Shown in pieces: positions 1-8,184 of a DNA stretch of 64,000 nt. The first letter of the stretch is position 1. Each line of letters starts with the position of its first letter. The stretch is taken from positions 1,206,210 to 1,270,209 of the forward strand of contig NZ_CP018258.1 in NCBI RefSeq assembly GCF_001953175.1, written 5' to 3'. A model generated the notes under the pieces. It was not told where the DNA came from. It did not search any database and saw nothing but the letters and a program-made list of their open reading frames with translations. The stretch is from Dehalogenimonas formicexedens. GTDB taxonomy: Bacteria; Chloroflexota; Dehalococcoidia; Dehalococcoidales; Dehalococcoidaceae. The translations under genes and the position numbers were made by a program.

Positions 1-1
1 T

Positions 2-361
2 TTGATCCACCGGACCATGACCGATCCGGCTTTTCAACCTGATACCACCCTCACTCCGGCTGAGATACAGGCGGCCGCAGATTTGATGACCGGGGTTTTC
101 TCCTTCATGGCTGTAGCGGGCATACTTCTCTCCATTTTCATTATCGTGGCAGGTGCTTATGCCCTCAAACGTAGGGCATGGGGTTTGGGTTTGGCGGGTT
201 CGATCGTTGGCTTGTTTGTCTTTTTACCCACCGCTATTCCCGCCCTGGTTTTCATGGCCCTGTCCAAACCGGAGTTTGAATCTAGGGCTTCCCGGCAGAC
301 TTTCCCGGGCGAAGATCAACCAAACCGTCTAAATCCCCCGGGAACCCCGCACGGCGGCTAG
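2..361 (+). CDS. Small two-span membrane protein of unknown function, possibly cut by the window edge
   Basis: The open frame starts at the window edge (TTG at 2-4), so the true start may lie outside; an ATG at residue 6 is an alternative. Two hydrophobic segments at about residues 33-55 and 60-87, separated by a basic KRR turn, predict two membrane spans. The last 30 residues are polar and rich in proline and arginine, probably cytoplasmic. I do not recognise the family and assign no function. It lies upstream of rpsB on the same strand but is separated from it by rpsB's own promoters, so it is unlikely to be part of that operon. Confidence 0.55.
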   Translation: MIHRTMTDPAFQPDTTLTPAEIQAAADLMTGVFSFMAVAGILLSIFIIVAGAYALKRRAWGLGLAGSIVGLFVFLPTAIPALVFMALSKPEFESRASRQTFPGEDQPNRLNPPGTPHGG

Positions 362-415
362 TCTCTTGCTGCCCGCCGAAGGCGGATCCGGGGCGCAAGC
401 ACCGGTTTATTTCCG

Positions 416-457
416 TTGCCCGGCTTATGGCGTTGTGATATACTGCTGTGTTATACT
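416..457 (+). promoter_or_regulatory. Tandem extended -10 promoters for rpsB-tsf
   Basis: TTGCCC (416-421) lies 17 bases upstream of TATACT (439-444), which is preceded by TGA to make an extended -10. A second TG-T-TATACT (449-457) follows immediately. Both sit 45-65 bases before the rpsB start. The boxes are read directly; use of both is inferred. Confidence 0.6.
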
Positions 458-502
458 TACCACTTGGCTAAATACGCGTGCCTAAATTTAGGAGGAGATC
501 AC

Positions 503-1279
503 TTGCCGACCACAACCACCATTAAGGAATTACTAGAGTCCGGGGCGCACTTCGGTCACCAGACCAGCCGCTGGCACCCCAAAATGAAGAAGTACATCTT
601 CACCAAGCGTAACGATATCCACATTATCGACCTGGAAAAGACGGTCGTCATGCTGGATAAGGCGCTGGCGTTTGTCGATAAAATTGTGTCCGAGGGCGGC
701 AAAATCCTCGTCGTGGGCACCAAAAAGCAGGCCCAGGAAATCGTCGCTGAGGAAGCCAAGCGCGGCGGCCTGTACTACATTAACCAGAGATGGATCGGCG
801 GTATCCTCACCAATTTTGCCGCCATTCAAAACCGGATTGATTACCTGGTCAGGCTGGAAGACCAGCAGGCCCGGGGCGAATTGGCCCGCCTGCCCAAGAA
901 GGAACAGCAGAACCTGGCCGATGAAATGGCCCGTCTGAACAAGATGATGGGCGGCTTCAAAGAAATGACTGCCTTACCGGATGTCATTCTCATTGTTGAC
1001 CCGACTAAAGAGAAGATCGCCCTGGCGGAAGCCCGGCGCATGGGTATCCCGATCGTCGCCATGGTCGACACCAACTGCAGCCCGGAGGGTATTGATTATC
1101 CGATTCCCTCGAACGACGACGCCATGAGGGCCATCAAGCTGGTTCTCGGCAAAGTCGCCGACACCGCTATCGCCGCCAGAGAAGGGCTTTCCAAGGTCGA
1201 GGTCGAACAGGTGAACAATGCCCCGGCCGAGGCCGAACTCCTTGAAAAACAGGCTGCCGACGCCGAACTCGGTGCCTAA
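503..1279 (+). CDS. rpsB: 30S ribosomal protein S2
   Basis: Ribosomal protein S2, a late-assembling protein of the small subunit at the head-body junction. The 258-residue product has the S2 hallmarks: LLESGAHFGHQTSRWHPKMK near the N terminus, the HIIDLEKT strand, and the GILTNF and PDVILIVDPTKE segments in the second half. The start is TTG at 503 because a strong Shine-Dalgarno (GGAGGAG, 491-497) precedes it at normal spacing and the protein then begins where S2 proteins begin; the frame is open from 416 but that part runs through the promoter. tsf follows after 20 bases, the usual rpsB-tsf pair. Confidence 0.96.
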   Translation: MPTTTTIKELLESGAHFGHQTSRWHPKMKKYIFTKRNDIHIIDLEKTVVMLDKALAFVDKIVSEGGKILVVGTKKQAQEIVAEEAKRGGLYYINQRWIGGILTNFAAIQNRIDYLVRLEDQQARGELARLPKKEQQNLADEMARLNKMMGGFKEMTALPDVILIVDPTKEKIALAEARRMGIPIVAMVDTNCSPEGIDYPIPSNDDAMRAIKLVLGKVADTAIAAREGLSKVEVEQVNNAPAEAELLEKQAADAELGA

Positions 1280-1299
1280 GCTGAATTAATTAGAGGTTT

Positions 1300-1809
1300 A
1301 TGAAATTGCAGATATCAGCCGAACAAGTAAAAGAACTGCGCGAAAAATGCGGCGCGGGCGTTATGGAATGCCGGAATGCCCTGGTCGAATCGCAGGGTGA
1401 CGTCAACAAAGCATTCGAGGCCCTTCAGGCCAAGGGCTTTTTAAAGGCTGCCAAAAAAGCCGAGAGGGTCACCGGACAGGGCCTGGTTGAAGCGTACGTG
1501 CATACCGGCGGGCGCGTTGGTTCCCTGATCGAACTCAATTGCGAAACCGACTTTGTCGCCAGGACTGACGAATTCAAAAAACTGGCTCATGACGTTGCGA
1601 TGCAGGTGGCCGCTATGTGCCCGATCTACGTCAACGAGTCCGACCGTCCGGAGACCTGTGAAGTTGAAGCCAGCAGCGCTTGCTTGATGCTTCAACCTTT
1701 CATCAAGGATCCTTCGAGGACGATCAAAGATCTTATTACCGAGGGTATTGCGCGCACCGGTGAGAATATCCGCCTTAAAAGGTTTGTCAGGTTCGAACTG
1801 GGCGGTTAA
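1300..1809 (+). CDS. tsf: Translation elongation factor Ts (short form)
   Basis: EF-Ts, the guanine-nucleotide exchange factor that recycles EF-Tu. The 169-residue protein opens with a UBA-like domain containing VKELREKCGAGVMECRNAL and continues with the core signature ELNCETDFVARTDEF at about residues 78-92. It is a short form: E. coli EF-Ts has about 280 residues with a second core subdomain and coiled coil that are missing here, as in other short bacterial and organellar versions. The ATG at 1300 follows a GAGG ribosome site. It is co-transcribed with rpsB. A stem-loop lies between it and pyrH. Confidence 0.95.
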   Translation: MKLQISAEQVKELREKCGAGVMECRNALVESQGDVNKAFEALQAKGFLKAAKKAERVTGQGLVEAYVHTGGRVGSLIELNCETDFVARTDEFKKLAHDVAMQVAAMCPIYVNESDRPETCEVEASSACLMLQPFIKDPSRTIKDLITEGIARTGENIRLKRFVRFELGG

Positions 1810-1820
1810 CCTAGGCTTGA

Positions 1821-3211
<1,391 letters not shown>

Positions 3212-3231
3212 TCTTCGTATCTGGTTGATGA

Positions 3232-3265
3232 ACAGGGCGCCCCCAAAGGCGCCCTGTCTGTTATT
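3232..3265. terminator. Hairpin between convergent frr and CDGSH gene
   Basis: A 10-bp perfect stem, ACAGGGCGCC (3232-3241) with GGCGCCCTGT (3248-3257), has a six-base loop. The trailing tract (CTGTTATT) is only moderately T-rich. Its position between two convergent genes suggests a bidirectional terminator. Confidence 0.7.
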
Positions 3266-3965
3266 CGCTCGATCTGAATTTGAATTCCAGGTGGCTGCCG
3301 TCGCAAAAAGGCATGTTGCTGGAATGGCCGCAGCGGCAGAGGGTAACCCTGTTACGCCGTTCGTAATCGAAGCCATCGGACGATTCGATGGGGATGCCGC
3401 CCCGCACCCAGATTGGACCTGAAAACCCGGCCGGAACGTCCTCGATAAGCCCGATCGAAGGCGTTAACTCGGGCTCGATAACGTTACCGTCCTTGTCTTT
3501 CAAAACGATTCTTCCGGACGGGCACTCTGACGCTTCTTCAATGGCGATCTTACGGCATTCCTGATCGTCCGATTTTTTCACCAGGTGCCAGGTGTCTCCG
3601 GCTCGCTGGCAGAAACGCGCTTCGGCGCATAGAATCGGCACTTCAGATAAGGTCAAATCCGGACCTACGACTTCGACTGATTGAGTGGAAAAAGACGCAC
3701 GGCTGGCAGTTTCGGTACCGTCGAAACCCGACCGGTAATGTGATCCATCGCAGAACGGCTTATTCTTCGACTTGCCGCACCGGCACAGGGTGTATGTTTC
3801 AGGAACTTCAAATACCTTTCCCTGGCGCCAGCCGTGGCAATGACCCTCCGCGTCCTGGCAAATGATCTGTTCGGCAAGCGGCAGGCCGCCGCTCACTACA
3901 TAGGGTCCGTTTTTGGTGATCTTGATCCGGTAACTATCTTCACTCGGTTCGTGTCCCGTATTCAT
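3261..3965 (-). CDS. CDGSH iron-sulphur protein with two CDGSH motifs
   Basis: A 234-residue protein with two [2Fe-2S]-binding CDGSH motifs of the C-x-C-x(9-10)-CDGSH type: CRCGKSKNKPFCDGSH at about residues 62-77 and CRCGHSSNMPFCDGSH near the C terminus (about 210-225). Between them lies a segment with several cysteines resembling the divergent 4Fe-4S mono-cluster domain often joined to CDGSH domains. MitoNEET-type clusters are redox-active and labile, so a role in electron transfer or cluster trafficking is plausible, but the partner is unknown. It is convergent with frr and overlaps its terminator region. The start is ATG at 3965. Confidence 0.85.
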   Translation of the reverse strand: MNTGHEPSEDSYRIKITKNGPYVVSGGLPLAEQIICQDAEGHCHGWRQGKVFEVPETYTLCRCGKSKNKPFCDGSHYRSGFDGTETASRASFSTQSVEVVGPDLTLSEVPILCAEARFCQRAGDTWHLVKKSDDQECRKIAIEEASECPSGRIVLKDKDGNVIEPELTPSIGLIEDVPAGFSGPIWVRGGIPIESSDGFDYERRNRVTLCRCGHSSNMPFCDGSHLEFKFRSSE

Positions 3966-4051
3966 ACGACATCCTCAGAAAAGTGCATTATTATATCATG
4001 AGAGGAGGATTCCACCGGCATTTTCTCGATAAAAAATATGGTAATTATCCC

Positions 4052-4081
4052 TTGACAACAAGTACTCACCTATGCTAGACT
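4052..4081 (+). promoter_or_regulatory. Sigma-70 promoter of the accessory patch
   Basis: TTGACA (4052-4057), an 18-base spacer, then TAGACT (4076-4081) preceded by TGC, making an extended -10. Predicted transcription starts near 4088, just ahead of the 80-residue gene at 4110. Confidence 0.7.
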
Positions 4082-4109
4082 GGGTTTAATAAGTTAGAGA
4101 GGTGTTCAA

Positions 4110-4352
4110 GTGCTGGATTCAGAACTTAGATACACGATGATAAACAACCTTAAAGAACTTGAACGCGACATCATTAACAGGGAACTTCCTATTGCGACTC
4201 GCGGTGTCGAGATTTTTGGTAAAAGCGGCGAATACATCGACGAAAACAAGAAACGATATTGGATAGCAGCCTATATTTCTGTGGAATCGAAGTCTGATGT
4301 TGAGCGCATTCACTCTTATCTTGCAGATTATGGTAGTACCAAGAATCAGTAA
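4110..4352 (+). CDS. 80-residue protein of unknown function next to the transposase
   Basis: A GTG start at 4110 follows AGAGAGG and lies about 22 bases after a good promoter, so the frame is likely expressed. The 80-residue product is charged and soluble, with an N-terminal helix (NNLKELERDIINRELP) and a likely beta-strand core (RYWIAAYISVESKSD); no signal peptide, cysteine motif or known domain is visible. It is 36 bases upstream of the transposase on the same strand and has the same A+T-rich composition, so it may be cargo or a regulator of the insertion sequence. I do not recognise the family. Confidence 0.55.
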   Translation: MLDSELRYTMINNLKELERDIINRELPIATRGVEIFGKSGEYIDENKKRYWIAAYISVESKSDVERIHSYLADYGSTKNQ

Positions 4353-4388
4353 CGATTGATCTCATAATTTACTCCAAAGGGGTTGACT

Positions 4389-5261
4389 ATGGAACGCTAC
4401 ACAATCAAAGACTTCAACAAGGACTTTCCCGATGATGCCTCTTGTCTCGAATGGTTAAGAGGTTATCTGTATCCTGAAGGGATTACTTGCAAGGCTTGTG
4501 GCAAGGTAACTAAGCATCATCGCGTTACCAACCGCGCCTGTTTTGTTTGTGATAATTGCGGAACTCAAGTCTATCCGATGGTTGGTACAATCTTTGAGAA
4601 ATCCAGTACATCTCTTAAGACTTGGTTTTATGCCATATTCCTGATGAGCCAAACAAGGTGCGGGATCTCTGCCAAGCAAATTCAACGCGAGACAGGCGTA
4701 ACCTATAAAACAGCGTGGCGAATGTTTCACCATATAAGGACACTACTTCAAGAGAATGTAGGCGTATTTAAGGGGCAAGCAGAGGCTGACGAGACATATA
4801 TCGGTGGCGCAAGGAAGGGCAAGCGCGGACGTGGTGCTGCGGGTAAAACTCCCGTTGTCGGTATTGTGGAGCGCAAAGGAAAGATAGCCGCTAAAGTGGT
4901 CGGTGATTGCAAATGTAATTCACTTCAACCGTTTATCAACAATCACGTTGACTGGCATACCAAGCTATACACAGACAATTATCGAGGATATGATGGATTA
5001 GATTTCTACGTTGGTGAACACGAGACTGTAGATCACGATAATGACGAATGGGTACGCGAGGACGTTCACACGAATACTATTGAGGGTTTTTGGTCCTTGA
5101 TGAAGCGCGGGATTTCGGGTGTTTACCACGCTGTTTCACCCAAGTATTTGCAGAACTATGTGAATGAGTATGCGTTTCGTTACAATCATCGCCAGGACGA
5201 GACTCCGATGTTTCAGTCTTTCCTTGGTCAGATCGCGAGCAAGCCTTCTTTAAGTCCTTGA
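4389..5261 (+). CDS. IS1595-family (ISXO2-like) transposase
   Basis: A 290-residue DDE-type transposase. The N-terminal zinc ribbon has two cysteine pairs (CKAC and CDNC, about residues 37-60), followed by a helix-turn-helix (SAKQIQRETGVTYKTAWRMF). The ISXO2/IS1595 catalytic domain shows ADETYIGGARKGKRG (first acidic residue), YTDNYRGYDGL (second) and HTNTIEGFWSLMKRGISGVY with the last acidic residue. The start is ATG at 4389 because AAAGGGG (4376-4382) sits 6 bases upstream. The frame is intact, so it could be active. I could not find terminal inverted repeats or a target duplication, so element ends are undefined. Base composition is clearly A+T-rich against the neighbours. Confidence 0.9.
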   Translation: MERYTIKDFNKDFPDDASCLEWLRGYLYPEGITCKACGKVTKHHRVTNRACFVCDNCGTQVYPMVGTIFEKSSTSLKTWFYAIFLMSQTRCGISAKQIQRETGVTYKTAWRMFHHIRTLLQENVGVFKGQAEADETYIGGARKGKRGRGAAGKTPVVGIVERKGKIAAKVVGDCKCNSLQPFINNHVDWHTKLYTDNYRGYDGLDFYVGEHETVDHDNDEWVREDVHTNTIEGFWSLMKRGISGVYHAVSPKYLQNYVNEYAFRYNHRQDETPMFQSFLGQIASKPSLSP

Positions 5262-5284
5262 AAAATTGATCTCGCGTAATACTT

Positions 5285-5959
5285 TCATTTTGCTGTTTCA
5301 TCTACAACCTTCAACTCGAAGGATTTAAGTTGACGTGACGATTCGTTAAACAGATGAATCGTTGTTACTAAATCCCCGTTCCATTCCCCGTTCGTAAAGA
5401 ATTGTACCAAATAATCAAGGGTTTTATTTTTGTGGCTATGTAATTCGGGCGAGTACCAAATATCAACATCACCTAATCTTTTACCATATGTCTTAGTTAT
5501 ATTTAACGATTGTTGGTTTAAGTCCGATATCTTAATCAGCCTGGGTTTATTTTTGTCATCCCCAACCAATCTCAAGGAGATTCCATCGACACTCCAAGAT
5601 TTTCTGGGTTGTAATTCTAAAAATATGACATGCCTGTCGTCTTTTTGAGAATGCTTGATCAGTCTTATTTGGTCTTGGCGTAACCAGTTTTGAGGAAGTG
5701 CTTCTTGTGCCCTCCCCCCTCTAATATCAGCATCGGTTGGATCTGAAATGGATCCCTTTTTATATCCATGCTCAATCTTGAATGGATTGTGTTTAAGATT
5801 AGTTGAATATCCCCATCTGATTAAAGGTAAAATGATCGCCGTTAAAATCAAAATGGCAAGCGTTACGATTGAAGTAGGACTACCCCAATCAGTTATTGCC
5901 ACAATCAAAGCTCCCAAATAAACTACAATTTGAAGAGTAGTATACTTCAAACGTCCCAA
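5285..5959 (-). CDS. Two-span membrane protein of unknown function in the A+T-rich patch
   Basis: A 224-residue product convergent with the transposase, 23 bases between stops. The N terminus has two hydrophobic spans (about residues 10-24 and 28-48) with a short loop; the remaining 170 residues look soluble and mixed alpha/beta, with several strand-like stretches (HVIFLELQPRKSW, DYLVQFFTNGEWNGDLV). No signal peptide cleavage site, catalytic motif or known domain is visible. Codons are markedly A+T-rich compared with core genes here, consistent with recent acquisition together with the insertion sequence. Function unknown. Confidence 0.6.
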   Translation of the reverse strand: MGRLKYTTLQIVVYLGALIVAITDWGSPTSIVTLAILILTAIILPLIRWGYSTNLKHNPFKIEHGYKKGSISDPTDADIRGGRAQEALPQNWLRQDQIRLIKHSQKDDRHVIFLELQPRKSWSVDGISLRLVGDDKNKPRLIKISDLNQQSLNITKTYGKRLGDVDIWYSPELHSHKNKTLDYLVQFFTNGEWNGDLVTTIHLFNESSRQLKSFELKVVDETAK

Positions 5960-6011
5960 CTTACATAGAACTATTTCATTGACAGACTTATTTTTGAGAG
6001 TAGAATAAACT

Positions 6012-6105
6012 CACCCGAAAGGGTAGGCACGGCGGAATCCTACGTCTAATCCACTTGGCAATTTAGCTGAAAAGGCGCGGCTAATAGCCGAGAAAGGAGA
6101 AGACG
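6012..6105 (+). ncRNA. Candidate structured RNA leader of a 36-residue peptide gene
   Basis: Several nested helices are visible: ACCC-GAAA-GGGT (a GNRA-capped hairpin at about 6013-6024), GTAGG/CCTAC (6023-6027 with about 6038-6042), and CGGCT-AAT-AGCCG (6078-6090), all before the ribosome site at 6094-6099. I could not match it to a riboswitch class I know. It is proposed only from the density of perfect stems. Confidence 0.35.
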
Positions 6106-6242
6106 ATGGCTAAAACACAAGGGGATAAAAAGATCGTCTATGTTCACGGATATACAAAATACGTGAACGGGCAAAAAGTGATAGTGCCGCCGTTCTATCG
6201 GTCGACACCTAACTAAAGCGGGATGATCAATCCGCCGTGCCT
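6025..6242. repeat. 12-bp inverted repeat enclosing the 36-residue peptide unit
   Basis: AGGCACGGCGGA (6025-6036) and TCCGCCGTGCCT (6231-6242) are perfect reverse complements 194 bases apart, flanking the leader and the short gene. They could be terminal repeats of a tiny mobile unit or a long-range RNA helix. The right arm also takes part in a local hairpin, GCGGGAT...ATCCGC (about 6218-6236), followed by a U-rich tail like a terminator. No target duplication is evident. Confidence 0.5.
6106..6216 (+). CDS. 36-residue peptide with a GYTK...VPPFYRSTPN pattern
   Basis: ATG at 6106 is preceded by AAAGGAGA at ideal spacing and reads 36 codons to TAA at 6214-6216, giving a basic soluble peptide. 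Its second half, VHGYTKYVNGQKVIVPPFYR, resembles a short motif (GYt-x-x-dGt-x-V-x-PhyR-s-x-P) that I recall from small bacterial and phage proteins; that recollection is unverified. The strong ribosome site, the structured leader and the terminator-like hairpin after the stop argue that it is a real gene rather than chance. It lies at the edge of the A+T-rich patch. Function unknown. Confidence 0.55.
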   Translation: MAKTQGDKKIVYVHGYTKYVNGQKVIVPPFYRSTPN

Positions 6243-6296
6243 TTATTATATCCCTAAGCTATTTAAACGCAATACTTGTCCCTAAGGGATATGTAC

Positions 6297-6366
6297 CAAA
6301 AATATTTAGCCAAAAACGACACGAAACGCTTGACACCCCTAACGAACCCTTGTGCTATAATATCGC
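6297..6366 (+). repeat. Dispersed repeat A, copy 1, containing a promoter-like core
   Basis: This 70-base stretch is matched in inverted orientation at 17821-17888, sharing CCAAAAACGACAC, AAACGCTTGACA and TGTGCTATA. It carries TTGACA (6330-6335) and TGC-TATAAT (6353-6361) with a 20-base spacer, so each copy may drive outward transcription. Confidence 0.7.
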
Positions 6367-6392
6367 TCGCCCAACAAATCCTACCCTTCACT

Positions 6393-6556
6393 GTCTTTGC
6401 GAGCCCCCGATGAAATCGGGGGTGGCAATCTCCTCCCCACGAAATTGTCCACCGATCCCGGGAAATGCCGGAATCTATTGGGTGGGCAGGGGTAGGGCGA
6501 GCGGCCGCTCGCCCGCCTCGTACTGTCAACTGATAACTGAAAACTGATAACTGTCG
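6393..6556 (+). repeat. Dispersed repeat B, copy 1
   Basis: It is matched in inverted orientation at 17515-17702. Shared parts are the hairpin CCCCCGAT-GA-AATCGGGGG, the segment CCACCGATCCCGGGAAATGCC, a G+C-rich CGGGCGAG segment and the terminal heptad array. Copies A and B keep the same order in both places, so they form one compound element. Confidence 0.7.
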
Positions 6557-6557
6557 A
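6521..6557. repeat. AACTGNN heptanucleotide array (5 units)
   Basis: Period-7 units ACTGTCA, ACTGATA, ACTGAAA, ACTGATA, ACTGTCG in tandem. The first five bases are fixed and the last two vary, as in the other arrays of this window. Confidence 0.75.
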
Positions 6558-6593
6558 CTTGTTCGAATTGAAAGGATTGAATGAATTGAACGT

Positions 6594-6668
6594 GCGATAC
6601 GACTCCACGATTAAAACCTTCATAACCCAATCGTGTCGTTTCCCAAAAATTCGTCGCCCGCGCCCAAA
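6594..6668 (+). repeat. Dispersed repeat C, copy 1
   Basis: ATACGACTCC-A-CGATT...CCAATCGTGTCGTTTC repeats at 7057-7136 in the same orientation and in degenerate inverted form near 17436-17480. An internal CGATTGG/CCAATCG pair could form a hairpin in the better copies. Confidence 0.6.
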
Positions 6669-6975
6669 CAATTCAAACCCGGGCGGGGCGGTGAATATTG
6701 GACATTGGTATTATTGGTATCTTTCCCTCCGGGCGGGATTCGAAATGATTTGGTTTTGAAAACAATTCCTACGATTGCGTCAAAGCTAAAATTCAGGGAT
6801 TCGTTTCGCATTAAAAGGTTTTCCGAAACGCCGAAAAACAAATGCCACCCGCCGCCCCGCGTTAATCAGAACGGATTGTTCCCTTTGTTTTTGCCTTATT
6901 GGTCGTATTTGGCATCGGTAGTATTGGTGGTATTCCTGAAAGGCGGGATTCGTTCCATTCGTTTTCGTCCGGGAC

Positions 6976-7049
6976 AAACTGTTAACTGTCAACTGTGAAC
7001 TGTAAACTTTGAGGGAGGTCTGATAGCTGAAAGCTGATTGCTGACAGCC
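6976..7049. repeat. AACTGNN array followed by AGCTGNN array
   Basis: Units AACTGTT, AACTGTC, AACTGTG, AACTGTA occupy 6978-7005; after a short break AGCTGAA, AGCTGAT, TGCTGAC, AGCC follow at 7025-7049. Both keep the 7-base period. Confidence 0.7.
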
Positions 7050-7056
7050 CAAGTAT

Positions 7057-7136
7057 GCCATACGACTCCCCGATTGGAACCCTAACAATCCAATCGTGTC
7101 GTTTCTAAAAATCGTATGATCTGCGCCCGGACAAAC
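7057..7136 (+). repeat. Dispersed repeat C, copy 2
   Basis: Second direct copy of the unit at 6594-6668, with TACGACTCC-C-CGATTGG and CCAATCGTGTCGTTTC. It ends about 70 bases before pdxS. Confidence 0.6.
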
Positions 7137-7206
7137 GTTTCGATTGCTATCGCAGGCACCGAGATTGTAGAATTATAGTTCATCGTCTGTTGAAGGGGTT
7201 CGGAAA

Positions 7207-8100
7207 ATGGAACAGGAAGTAACCGTCGGTACGTTTAAAGTCAAGAGCGGCTTAGCCCAGATGCTCAAGGGTGGCGTCATCATGGACGTCACTACCCCGG
7301 ACCAGGCCCGCATCGCCGAAGAGGCAGGTGCTTGTGCGGTCATGGCTTTGGAGCGTGTGCCGTCGGATATCCGTGCCGAGGGCGGGGTTGCCCGGATGGC
7401 TGATCCCACGGTTATCAAGGCCATCATGAAAGCCGTCAGCATCCCGGTGATGGCCAAATGCCGCATCGGACATTTCGTGGAAGCCCGGGTTCTGGAGGCC
7501 ATGGGAGTGGACTTCATCGACGAATCAGAAGTCCTGACCCCCGCCGATGAGGCTTATCATGTCTGGAAACAAGATTTCAAAGTCCCGTTCGTCTGCGGTT
7601 GCCGTGACCTGGGAGAAGCTTTGCGCCGCATCGGCGAAGGCGCCGCCATGATCCGGACCAAGGGTGAAGCCGGAACCGGTAATGTTGTCGAAGCCGTCCG
7701 GCATATGCGGGCAGTCCAGGATGGTATCAGACGGGTTGTCGCGGCGCCGATGGAAGAACTCATGGCGATTGCCAAGGAACTCAATGCTCCGTTTGAGCAA
7801 ATCCTCGCGTTGCATAATACCGGGAAACTGCCGGTTGTCAATTTTGCCGCTGGCGGCATCGCCACTCCTGCCGACGCCGCGCTGATGATGCAACTTGGCG
7901 CCGAGGGCGTGTTTGTCGGTTCCGGTATTTTTAAGAGTTCCGATCCGGCCCGGCGCGCTCATGCCATCGTCAAAGCCACCACTCACTACCAGGACCCGGT
8001 TGTCATCGCCGAGGTTTCAGAAGCTCTTGGCGAGGCCATGCCCGGCATCGAGATCGGCCAGATCAAACCTGAGCAACTTTTGGCCAAACGCGGTTGGTAG
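7207..8100 (+). CDS. pdxS: Pyridoxal 5'-phosphate synthase, lyase subunit PdxS
   Basis: PdxS (Pdx1) condenses ribose 5-phosphate, glyceraldehyde 3-phosphate and ammonia into PLP in the DXP-independent pathway. The 297-residue protein matches the family length. The two catalytic lysines known from Pdx1 can be placed in [12 protein letters not shown] (about residue 84) and in [12 protein letters not shown] (about 152); the conserved [11 protein letters not shown] motif is present. The ATG at 7207 follows GAAGGGG. The glutaminase partner pdxT, often adjacent, is not in this window, so ammonia delivery must come from elsewhere. A terminator follows at 8128-8166. Confidence 0.96.
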   Translation: MEQEVTVGTFKVKSGLAQMLKGGVIMDVTTPDQARIAEEAGACAVMALERVPSDIRAEGGVARMADPTVIKAIMKAVSIPVMAKCRIGHFVEARVLEAMGVDFIDESEVLTPADEAYHVWKQDFKVPFVCGCRDLGEALRRIGEGAAMIRTKGEAGTGNVVEAVRHMRAVQDGIRRVVAAPMEELMAIAKELNAPFEQILALHNTGKLPVVNFAAGGIATPADAALMMQLGAEGVFVGSGIFKSSDPARRAHAIVKATTHYQDPVVIAEVSEALGEAMPGIEIGQIKPEQLLAKRGW

Positions 8101-8127
8101 CTACCACGGTCAAATAAAAGAAAACCG

Positions 8128-8166
8128 GTTCGAGGGACGGCGATACTAGCCCCCTCGGACTTTTTT
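8128..8166 (+). terminator. Intrinsic terminator after pdxS
   Basis: GTTCGAGGG (8128-8136) pairs with CCCTCGGAC (8152-8160), one G-U pair, followed directly by TTTTTT (8161-8166). The purL -10 box begins within a few bases of the T-run. Confidence 0.75.
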
Positions 8167-8169
8167 AGC

Positions 8170-8175
8170 TATAAT
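8170..8175 (+). promoter_or_regulatory. -10 box of a probable leaderless purL transcript
   Basis: A perfect TATAAT ends 9 bases before the TTG start of purL at 8185, so transcription should begin at or within about 3 bases of the start codon. No ribosome site exists and the -35 region is weak. Confidence 0.6.
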
Positions 8176-8184
8176 TACGATATC

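Larger units (their letters stand above)
6217..7206. other. Repeat-filled intergenic block upstream of pdxS
   Basis: No convincing gene is present in about 990 bases. The block is a mosaic of interspersed repeats: a promoter-containing element (6297-6366), a hairpin-bearing element (6393-6556), AACTGNN/AGCTGNN heptad arrays (6521-6557, 6976-7008, 7021-7049), and two copies of an 'ATACGACTCC...CCAATCGTGTCGTTT' unit (6594-6668, 7057-7136). The short open frames here are formed by repeats and lack ribosome sites. Confidence 0.75.

Noticed and set aside
6559-6998. Short frames in the repeat block before pdxS
   Set aside because: They are made of interspersed repeats, lack ribosome sites and differ between repeat copies.
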